DNA of 64,000 nucleotides from Porites lobata. Its lineage: Eukaryota > Cnidaria > Anthozoa > Scleractinia > Poritidae. The notes beneath the pieces are model-generated. The model was not told where the DNA came from and did not search any database. It saw only the letters and a program-made list of their open reading frames with translations. Location: NCBI GenBank assembly GCA_942486035.1, contig CALNXK010000179.1, positions 659,501 to 723,500 of the forward strand. The letters run 5' to 3'. Shown piece by piece: positions 27,058 through 34,040 of this stretch. Numbering within the stretch: the stretch's first letter is position 1; each line of letters opens with the position of its first letter. Both the position numbers and the translations under genes were made by a program.

Positions 27058-28001
27058 GTAGTGATTGGTCTCAACAATTAGCCGACGAACTTCACAAACC
27101 AATCACACGAAACTTTCAAAAGAGATCAGTAATCTCAAATGGGATTGATGAAATCTGGGCTGCTGATTTAGTTGAAATGCAAAAGTTTAGTAAGTGGAAT
27201 AAAGGGATTAAATATCTTCTGATGGTTATTGATGTGTTTAGCAAATATGGTTGGATTAGGGGATTAAAAGATAAGAAAACTGAAACTGTTAGTAAAGCAT
27301 TTGAATATATATTCAAAAGTAAACGTAAACCTCAAATGTTATGGACTGATAAAGGTTCTGAGTTTATAAGTAAACATTTCAAAGATTTTCTAAAAAGAGA
27401 GGGAATCAAACTATATCACACTGAAAACGAAGAAAAATCTAGTGTTGTTGAAAGATGGAATAAAACAATGAAAAACAGAATGTGGAAAATGTTTACAGTT
27501 AATAACAACACTGTTTACTGGGATAAGTTAGATAAACTAGTTAATGATTACAATAATTCGAGTCATTCTAGTATAAAAATGACTCCTGTTGAAGCAAGTA
27601 AAAATAAAAATAAAAAAATAGTTTGGTCTAATTTGTATGGCGAATCTATTTACTTGAAACCTGGCAAATCAAAGTTTGCAATTGGTGATCGTGTTAGAAT
27701 TTCTAAGTATAAGAGAAAGGTATTTGATAAAGGCTACACACCAAACTGGACAGAGGAGATATTTGTGATTAATAAAGTTTTACCAACAAAACCTATTACA
27801 TATAGCATTGTTGATTTGATGGGAGAAGAGATTAAAGGTTCTTTCTACAAGCAAGAATTACAGAAAGCAAAACAACAAACATTTAGAATAGAAAAAATTA
27901 TCAGACGAGATAATAAGAAAAAAATGGCATTAGTAAAATGGAGTGGATATCCTGATATATTTAACTCATGGGTGAGTTTGAAGGATTTGGTTGATTTTTA
28001 A
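27054..28001 (+). CDS. Retroviral-type (rve) integrase with C-terminal chromodomain
   Basis: 315 aa. The DDE triad is visible: D38 in WAADLVEM, D99 in LWTDKGSEF and E133 in SSVVERW. A small domain follows (KFAIGDRVRISKYK), then a chromodomain at about 283-314 (FRIEKIIRR, MALVKWSGYP, NSWVSL). It joins the element's ends to host DNA and makes the 6-bp duplication; the chromodomain may steer it to modified histones. There is no ATG near the start: TTG 27054 is permissive, and the frame is open back to 26997 over the PLA2 C-terminus. Start choice is therefore uncertain, and translational coupling or splicing are possible. Confidence 0.92.
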   Translation: MSSDWSQQLADELHKPITRNFQKRSVISNGIDEIWAADLVEMQKFSKWNKGIKYLLMVIDVFSKYGWIRGLKDKKTETVSKAFEYIFKSKRKPQMLWTDKGSEFISKHFKDFLKREGIKLYHTENEEKSSVVERWNKTMKNRMWKMFTVNNNTVYWDKLDKLVNDYNNSSHSSIKMTPVEASKNKNKKIVWSNLYGESIYLKPGKSKFAIGDRVRISKYKRKVFDKGYTPNWTEEIFVINKVLPTKPITYSIVDLMGEEIKGSFYKQELQKAKQQTFRIEKIIRRDNKKKMALVKWSGYPDIFNSWVSLKDLVDF

Positions 28002-28021
28002 TACAAAATTTGTATTAAAAA
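27995..28021. terminator. Bidirectional hairpin between convergent genes
   Basis: TTTTTAATACAAA, one A, then its exact complement: a 13-bp stem that overlaps the integrase stop codon and ends 8 bp before the stop of the convergent gene. Confidence 0.7.
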
Positions 28022-28028
28022 TAGTTAT

Positions 28029-28817
28029 TTACTCTTTTTCTTCTTTATCAGATAAAAGTAAGTCTTCAACTACTTGATCAGTTATCTCTTCACCTTTACT
28101 ATCACTATCACTATCACTATCACTACTTTTTTCGTCAATTGTAAGTAAACTCTTTCTAGGTTCTAATTGTTTAACATAGCACTCATGTACTTTTATTTGT
28201 AATGATGTTACAGTCTTACTTATAAAAATTCCTTCAATTATCAAAGCCAATTTAACATTACAATACTGATCAATATATTTAAAAGGATTTAAATCGCGAC
28301 CTCCCTTTCCCTTAAACAAAGATAAAATTTTTCTTGATTTTTCTGAATAAATAAGTTTTGCGTAAAGAACTGGTGAGGATGATTCATCAACTTTTGTTCT
28401 CTTTTTTCCTTTCTTATCTGTATATTCTATCTGTTTGAAGTAAAATGGCGAAGATAGAGTTGATGCTAGATCGGGTCCATATTCTTTCTCTAAATGTTGT
28501 TTAGATAGAGTTACTACATTATTAATAACATCAAAAAATGCTTTTTCTTTATTACTTGGCACACTATCTTTAGCCCAAAGACATACTGGAATACTATAAC
28601 CTACTAACTTGTTTGTTTCTTGATTTTTCTTTTCATTAACACCAAAACTGAAAAGAACTGGAGATTCTAATACTAAAGCTCCTTTCTTTCCATTTGTATA
28701 TTTAATTTCAATTGGAATACGTTTGTATTTAATCTTGCTATCTTTGACTTTGTACTCTTTAGCTTCATTAAAGATAATATTCTCTTGGGTAATATTTTCG
28801 TAACTAGACAACTGCAT
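28029..28817 (-). CDS. Putative ssDNA-binding protein (DUF2738/DUF5871-like)
   Basis: 262 aa, intact. Blocks such as SPVLFSFGVNE, GYSIPVCLW, SSPVLYAKLIYS and LALIIEGIFISK, followed by SLQIKVHE, resemble the large-DNA-virus family predicted to bind single-stranded DNA during replication. The C-terminal tail is strongly acidic (DSDSDSDSKGEE), a feature of phage and viral SSBs that use the tail to contact partner proteins. It is convergent with the integrase. The family match is from memory of conserved blocks, not a search. Confidence 0.6.
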   Translation of the reverse strand: MQLSSYENITQENIIFNEAKEYKVKDSKIKYKRIPIEIKYTNGKKGALVLESPVLFSFGVNEKKNQETNKLVGYSIPVCLWAKDSVPSNKEKAFFDVINNVVTLSKQHLEKEYGPDLASTLSSPFYFKQIEYTDKKGKKRTKVDESSSPVLYAKLIYSEKSRKILSLFKGKGGRDLNPFKYIDQYCNVKLALIIEGIFISKTVTSLQIKVHECYVKQLEPRKSLLTIDEKSSDSDSDSDSKGEEITDQVVEDLLLSDKEEKE

Positions 28818-28845
28818 TTTTTATTATAATAATTTAATCTTTAAG

Positions 28846-29031
28846 CTATTTATTTGCAATTTCAACTTCTATAGCATATAGTCTTTCTGAAATTTCTTTT
28901 AATCCTTCTTCTAAAACTTTTATAAGTTCTTTTTTAAAATTATTATCAAAATAATTATTATTAAGATGATTATTATTTAAATCAATATCATTAGGAAGAC
29001 TATTTAAACCAACAATACCATTTGAACTCAT
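28846..29031 (-). CDS. Small coiled-coil protein, 61 aa
   Basis: The N-terminus is Asn-rich (DLNNNHLNNNYFDNN), followed by one amphipathic helix (KKELIKVLEEGLKEISERLY) with leucine spacing suited to oligomerisation. Unrecognised. It lies 28 bp upstream of the ssDNA-binding gene on the same strand. Confidence 0.4.
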   Translation of the reverse strand: MSSNGIVGLNSLPNDIDLNNNHLNNNYFDNNFKKELIKVLEEGLKEISERLYAIEVEIANK

Positions 29032-29057
29032 TTTATTATTTTTTTTATTTTTTTAAA

Positions 29058-29465
29058 TCATTTTTTAGGCCAAAGTAAATGAACAGACCAATAGTTACTC
29101 GATTCTGGATTAGTATAAGTTAATTCTCCCTGTTTATTTTTTATCTTTGTAGCTCTAGAAAGATATTTATCTCTTCGCTCTTTCTCTTTGTGAATAGTGT
29201 AGTCTGGATATTTTGGTGATCCAAAATGAACTTTTTTCCCACCTGGAAGTGTGGCCATGTATTTGTTATTTTTTCGGGTTGAATAATCAAGTGATTCAGC
29301 ACCAAGCTTTTTAGCATTTCTGGTTAATTTTTTAAACTCAGATCCAGTAACAACATATTTTTCGTTTGGAACATAATCTGGATCCTCATCATGTCTATAA
29401 CCATCATCAACTATAAAATCCAAATCCTCTTTTGTAGGAGTAGTTTCTCTCGATCTTGGTTCCAT
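29058..29465 (-). CDS. DUF5754-like protein, 135 aa
   Basis: The N-terminus is acidic with DYVPNEKY. The C-terminal half carries a pattern shared with small proteins of giant viruses grouped as DUF5754: KKYMATLPGGKKVHFG, DYTIHKEKERRDKYLSR, and a final SSNYWSVHLLWPK. The function is unknown. Its presence links this element with nucleocytoplasmic large DNA viruses. The call is by motif and not by search. Confidence 0.55.
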   Translation of the reverse strand: MEPRSRETTPTKEDLDFIVDDGYRHDEDPDYVPNEKYVVTGSEFKKLTRNAKKLGAESLDYSTRKNNKYMATLPGGKKVHFGSPKYPDYTIHKEKERRDKYLSRATKIKNKQGELTYTNPESSNYWSVHLLWPKK

Positions 29466-29478
29466 TTTTATTAGTTAG

Positions 29479-29928
29479 TTATATTAATCCTAATTCTTTT
29501 TTAAACTTTTGTTCCCTTCTGTATATTTCCTCATTTCCTATTTCTTTTACTTGCTCTGGTGTATACATATGATTAAACATAAGATATTTACAAAAAGGAT
29601 CTAATGACTCATCATTTCCAAGAGATTTAATAACTTCAACAATACACATCTTTGAAGTATTAACAAAACCATCTAAATAACTACAAAGATAATTTATTTC
29701 ATATTTATCTTCTTCCATAGGAATTTTGTTAGGATTAATAATATAACCCATACTATTAAGAATACTGTAATATCTATATAAATTTTTTGCATAAATAATC
29801 TTATCATCATCACCACTCTCTTTTAATTTTTTTATTGATTCAAAAATTGTTTTTTTTCTTATTTTCTCTGTACAACCAACCTCAACTTTACATCCCATAT
29901 TTTCAAATTCTTTTAATAAAGTATCCAT
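29479..29928 (-). CDS. Hypothetical protein, 149 aa
   Basis: Helical, with several cysteines (GCKVEVGC, LCSYLDGF) and a charged C-terminus. No domain is recognised. Its start lies in TATAAATGG and overlaps the end of the next upstream gene by 16 bases, so the two are probably coupled. Confidence 0.5.
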   Translation of the reverse strand: MDTLLKEFENMGCKVEVGCTEKIRKKTIFESIKKLKESGDDDKIIYAKNLYRYYSILNSMGYIINPNKIPMEEDKYEINYLCSYLDGFVNTSKMCIVEVIKSLGNDESLDPFCKYLMFNHMYTPEQVKEIGNEEIYRREQKFKKELGLI

Positions 29929-30203
29929 TTATATAATGTTTGGAATAAACTAAATTTTGATGGGGGGAAAAGATTAACATTTAGTATTTTATAGCAATCT
30001 TTAGAATATTTCTCAACTACCTCTTTTTTACTAAAACCTTCTTCTCTAATTTCTGGATTTGGATATTTTTGTAAAATTTCATATAATGAATGATCTTTAT
30101 TGTTTTTAATTTGTTTTATTTTTTCTTCAAATGTATAAACAGTGCTATCAACATAAACTTGTTTTTCAGGAAAATGAATTGAATAAACTTTAATATCATC
30201 CAT
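29913..30203 (-). CDS. Hypothetical protein, possible degenerate GIY-YIG fold (96 aa)
   Basis: The opening (KVYSIHFPEKQVYVDST) has the spacing of a GIY-YIG nuclease, but the second motif reads YVDST instead of YVGST, so the glycine is missing. Downstream, KYSKDCYKILNVNLFPP resembles the E-x-x-x-I and L-N blocks of the fold. If related, it is probably catalytically impaired. Otherwise unrecognised. Confidence 0.4.
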   Translation of the reverse strand: MDDIKVYSIHFPEKQVYVDSTVYTFEEKIKQIKNNKDHSLYEILQKYPNPEIREEGFSKKEVVEKYSKDCYKILNVNLFPPSKFSLFQTLYKWILY

Positions 30204-30242
30204 TTTTTTAATTTAAATTTTGTTTTCTTTTAAATCATTTTA

Positions 30243-30270
30243 AAACTTGTAACAAAAATGTTATAAGTTT
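30243..30270. terminator. Hairpin at the 3' end of the right-end gene
   Basis: AAACTTGTAACA, AAAA, TGTTATAAGTTT: an 11 of 12 bp stem that reaches the stop codon of the - strand gene at 30269. Confidence 0.55.
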
Positions 30271-30829
30271 AGAAATTATTACAAAAATCTTCAATATCAC
30301 TGTCAGTATATAAAATATTTAATTCCTCACTATCACTATCACTATCACTATCTTCATACTCAATGTTAAGCTTACTAAAAAATAATTCAAAATAGTAATA
30401 AATATTTTCAAAACCAGGATAAGGATCATCAACATCATCAGCATCACTATCTTCATCATCATCATCAACATCACTACTTTCTTTTAAAGCATCGTAACGT
30501 ATTTTATAATAATAAAAATTATCTTTAATTTTAATCAAATAATCAACAACATCCTCATAAATAACAAATTCACTAATATTCTTAAGTTTACCTTTTTCTT
30601 GTCCTCTCAAAAATCTTTTAATTAAATAACATAATCTATCAGATCTTTTACTTTTAAATAATCCATTATTTATCTCATCAAGGTGATTATAAAAATACTT
30701 AAATTCTTTATTTAATCCTCTTATTTGATATTCTTTTTTGTAGTCTCTTGCAAATTCTGGGATTTTATTATTTGATAAATTAACGAAAGTATTTAATTCT
30801 GGGACGCGGTGTACAATACCCGTTTTCAT
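30269..30829 (-). CDS. Right-end gene with start codon inside the TIR, acidic C-terminus (186 aa)
   Basis: The chosen start (CAT at 30827-30829) begins MKTGIVHRVPELNTF. The longer frame back to 30952 uses host DNA and is an artefact of the junction. The N-terminal 34 codons lie in the TIR. The middle is basic and helical (FKYFYNHLDEINNGLF); the C-terminal third is very acidic (SSDVDDDDEDSDADD and DSDSDSDSEE). Unrecognised. The serine-aspartate runs resemble those of the ssDNA-binding protein, and a role at the genome ends, for example as terminal protein or partner, is pure inference. Confidence 0.5.
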   Translation of the reverse strand: MKTGIVHRVPELNTFVNLSNNKIPEFARDYKKEYQIRGLNKEFKYFYNHLDEINNGLFKSKRSDRLCYLIKRFLRGQEKGKLKNISEFVIYEDVVDYLIKIKDNFYYYKIRYDALKESSDVDDDDEDSDADDVDDPYPGFENIYYYFELFFSKLNIEYEDSDSDSDSEELNILYTDSDIEDFCNNF

Positions 30830-30836
30830 AACTACT
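30728..30836 (-). repeat. Right terminal inverted repeat of the Polinton
   Basis: Exact reverse complement of 8577-8685 across all 109 bp, with imperfect similarity continuing inward to 30707. The outer end is AACTACT, directly followed by AAAGAA. Confidence 0.95.
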
Positions 30837-30842
30837 AAAGAA
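30837..30842. repeat. Right target-site duplication (AAAGAA)
   Basis: Same 6-bp word and orientation as 8571-8576, directly adjacent to the outer end of the right TIR. Confidence 0.9.
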
Positions 30843-31400
30843 CGGAAATTAAAGCGACTATTAAAGCAATTATGGGGAGTAATTCTCTGAAAATATTTTT
30901 TCTTTCTATTAAATTCAACAAATTGTCTTCTTTCTGATTGGGAATGAGTCACAGAGAAGTCAGTATAAAAACTACACTCTTTTCGTTTTACACAACCTTT
31001 AGAATGTTGTTTTTCTAGCCCAGGCTGAACATTCTTATATTATTCTTGAAATATAGCTTATAACTTTTCCATTTTAGAATGCAAATGGGCATCAATTACG
31101 GTTACTGCAGGTTTCTCGTTTTGATGGCTCGTTTTGGAATTATTTTAAATGGTTAAGTTTCAAAAACGTAACTGTACCGTATTTACAGCCGGATTCTCAA
31201 CACACAAAATGAAATCCTTTTCAAAATATCAGCCTTGGGTTTATTCGTAAAATATACTTAAATTTCGCAGATTTCAGCCTCGATATTCTTATAAAATAAA
31301 AAATACATATATTCTTATGTAGAAAAAGAGTGCAAAGCATTTACACAGTGCTCACATCACAGTCTATCGCGATTTTTGCAGGATTTAGTTATTATCTTAC
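30843..31400. other. Host flank, no gene seen
   Basis: No coding potential or repeat family is recognised between the element and the exon-like modules. Confidence 0.4.
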
Positions 31401-31570
31401 CTGCAAAACTGCGCCGAAACTCTGAACTCCTTACCCGTTTTAAGAAGAGAGCCAAATGATAGATTATTCTCCTGAGTGACTTTCATATATTTGCCAAATT
31501 ATTCCGCGTATCAAAAAACCGTAAATTTGACATGCCCAATTTGACGACTAATTTAAAGCAAATGGACAAC
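31401..31570 (-). repeat. Exon-like module, copy 1 (candidate exon 31401-31471)
   Basis: On the - strand, a 71-nt segment is bounded by an acceptor-like CACTCAG and a canonical donor CAG|GTAAGA. One frame is open across it (contains NNLSFGSLLKTGKEFRV). The same module with upstream intron-like text (TTGACATGCC on +) recurs at 31742-31910 and 33871-34040. It may be a duplicated exon of an unseen - strand gene or a repeat that mimics one. Confidence 0.35.
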
Positions 31571-31741
31571 AATCTCCGGTCTTGTCATGGGCCATGGGAC
31601 CAAAGGGTAAAATTATCCCCCTCTTCTGCGGGGGTTAATACGCCTAGGTTGAGTATCAATGATTTGCTCGAGGTGGTCGAAGAAGGCCGCGGATTATTGC
31701 AATCAAGCCTTAGCGACTTCAGATTATTAAAGCTACTTTGC

Positions 31742-31910
31742 CTGCAAAAATACACTCTGAATGAAACTCTGAACTTCTGCACCGCTCGAGGAACTGGTAG
31801 CCAAATAATAGATTATATTCTGCTGAGTGACAATTACATATTTCAAACTTATCATGCGCATCAAAAATCGCTAAATTTGACATGCCATATTAGGCGAACT
31901 AATTACAATC
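31742..31910 (-). repeat. Exon-like module, copy 2
   Basis: Diverged copy of 31401-31570. The acceptor-like CACTCAG is kept, but the donor reads CAG|GCAAAG. The + strand frame at 31532-31939 spans modules 1 and 2 and is therefore not trusted as a gene. Confidence 0.35.
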
Positions 31911-32956
31911 AAATTGCTCTTTCTTTCGTTATTAAATGATAGTGTAGTTTGCCTTTTCCTCTGCTCAGGATCTGATCTGACATTTTCCCAAGGAACGTCT
32001 CTGGTGGGCCCGGGTTCTCACGTTTAGAATAGGGTGGTGCTGTGGGCGTTTACCACAGAAGGCGGGCTTGTAAATAATATTGTGCTTGAGCGCGGTAAAC
32101 TTATTCAAGTAAATCAACCGAGATCAATACAACACCGAATGAAATTTGTTCACGATAGCCTTTCCTGACCCGAAAAACATTTTGGTTCGACTCTGCTTTA
32201 AGGATGGTTGCTGACCGAAGTCATTATATACTTTCTTCCCCAACAAATTTAACTAGACGAATATGGTTCCATGCCTCCAATGAAAGTAAATTGAATATGA
32301 TCTTCTGGTTACATAATTATTGGCCAATTCACACGTTCACGCACGAAAGTTCAGTGATAATTTGCAGTTTAGCGCCTAAAAATCCATCACACGAGGTTTT
32401 ACAAAAAGTTGGCTCATTTAATTTTCACTTTCAGTTGTTGTTGTTGATGTTGTTTTTATTTCAATGAAGGTATAATGTCTCGATCTCTTTTCGTTATTAT
32501 ATCCTATTAAGTAACTTTTGGATAATGCCATCTGATATTTAAAACGTATTTTACATAAAGAGGAAAAAGGCCGGACACATCATCATCGTCGTTTTCATTC
32601 AATGCTGGTGTTTAAAAGTTCGTAGGAATTGCTTTGAATATAAAGGCGAAACCCCGCGTCAATTTTTTTCGGTTTTTCTCAATCTGCTGACGACCCACTT
32701 CTATGAAAGAGCGGGAGGCATGAGGCGAAACGCTTTATGGACAAGGCCAGAAGCCGATTTTGACGAAGCGTTGTACAAACAGAATACAGTTAACTTTTTA
32801 AAAAATATACATAAGCACTTTTCATTTGGGAATTAATTTGTTTCTGTAATCATAATGAGTGGTCTCAGTTTTAATAACGATAACATTTTAGCAAAAATTT
32901 GATATAATAAGTGTTTTGGGGGACGGACTGATGAGAATGATACAACTGAAAATTAA
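31911..32956. other. Intergenic host DNA, no gene seen
   Basis: No gene or recognised repeat. Short frames (for example 32204-32467) lack protein character. Confidence 0.35.
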
Positions 32957-33791
32957 GCCCCATTTACACGGCAGAAAAATTTTGGCGCGGCTTGGATGAA
33001 AGTGGTACGTGTACCAAAAAGATAGTACTGATTACTCATTTACACGTTCTTTTTTCTACCGTGCTAAACGATGTGAAATTATGATTTGGTACGGGTAAAA
33101 GGCTCAACATCTCGGCCAGCGTACTCGATTCTTGCCTAGTGCGCATGCTGCTTCCTGTGTAAAAACATGGCGGACGAAAAGTTCATTAGAATTCCCACGG
33201 CCGCATGTAGTCTACGCACAAGGAACAAATGGGTGGTCATTGAATACTGGTGCGGTTATTGAATTATTGTGTGGTTATTGAACACACTGAACTAACGAAA
33301 AAGTATTTACCACTTAGTTAATGCTACACATTTATATTAAAAAATTCTAACGTATTTGTGGCTATTTCCCCCGCAGCTGCATGTTGTCCACGCTCATCAG
33401 TGAACTAACGTGTGGTCATTGAACTACTGTCGTGTTTATTGAACTTTTGGTTTATATTGAACTAACGAAAAAGCTCATCTGTACATGCTCTCCCACATTG
33501 GTGCTGACCAAAGGCACGAAGGCTCATCAGAGAAAAGTTAGCTCGGCACGGCTAATCGTTTACACTGCACACTTTATCCGAGCTGGGCTAGATTTTCAGG
33601 ATCGCGTACCAGTTTTATCCGTGCTCGGACTACCTCTCGACATGGTCCGAGCACGGGTGAAATTTTGGTCCGGCACGGATGGGCCAAAGTCGTTTACACG
33701 ACTAAATCTATCCGTGCCGAACCAATTTTTTTGGTACGCGTACTTTTTTCATCCGAGCCGTGCCAAAAGTTTTCGGCCGTGTAAATGGGGC
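32957..33791. mobile_element. Foldback MITE with TTAA target duplication
   Basis: Inverted ends of about 65 bp start GCCCCATTTACACGGC and are flanked on both sides by TTAA (32953-32956 and 33792-33795), the duplication typical of piggyBac-type transposition. The inside contains several copies of GTGGTTATTGAA/GTGGTCATTGAA-type phrases and two GAACTAACGAAAAAG blocks. No transposase is present. Confidence 0.75.
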
Positions 33792-33870
33792 TTAAAGAAA
33801 AATATCGCAATCACACACTGATTACATTGCAATCGACCGAATATTGTAGAGGGCACTGGAAATGTCTTAC

Positions 33871-34040
33871 CTGGAAAACTGTGGTGAAATTCTAAAACGT
33901 CTGATCTGTTTGAAGAAGGAAGCCTTATGACAGATTATTCCGTTGAATGACTTTCATAATATTTTCCAAAACGTCGCTACGCGTAGCTTTGACATGCCTT
34001 GTTTGGCGACCAATTAAACCACAAGATAAGCAAATGGACA
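33871..34040 (-). repeat. Exon-like module, copy 3
   Basis: Similar to 31401-31570, with a canonical donor CAG|GTAAGAC on the - strand but a damaged acceptor (ATTCAA) and a stop in the frame used by copy 1. The TTAA foldback lies between copies 2 and 3. Confidence 0.35.

Larger units (their letters stand above)
8577..30836 (+). mobile_element. Polinton/Maverick (adintovirus-like) integrated element, 22.3 kb
   Basis: The boundaries come from the sequence: perfect 109-bp terminal inverted repeats starting AGTAGTT and flanking AAAGAA duplications. Content matches the Polinton/adintovirus core: protein-primed PolB, rve integrase with chromodomain, FtsK/HerA-type ATPase, adenain-type protease, two jelly-roll capsid proteins, pX/pVI-like basic proteins, a PLA2 protein and a fiber. 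The element is much more AT-rich than the flanks and gene-dense on both strands. Frame breaks affect the polymerase, Bro-N, fiber, coiled-coil, capsid and PLA2 genes and one unknown gene, so as written it is not an intact autonomous unit. ATPase, penton, pX, protease, integrase and ssDNA-binding protein frames are open. Confidence 0.95.

Noticed and set aside
8577..30836. CRISPR array or bacterial contamination
   Set aside because: No direct-repeat/spacer pattern, and the element is flanked on both sides by eukaryotic repeats with a target-site duplication.
30830..30952. N-terminal extension of the right-end gene to 30952
   Set aside because: The extra 41 codons lie in host DNA beyond the TIR and target duplication; the start inside the TIR (30829) is the element's own.
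31532..31939. 135-codon + strand frame as a host gene
   Set aside because: It spans two copies of the exon-like module and intervening sequence on the opposite strand to the splice-like signals.
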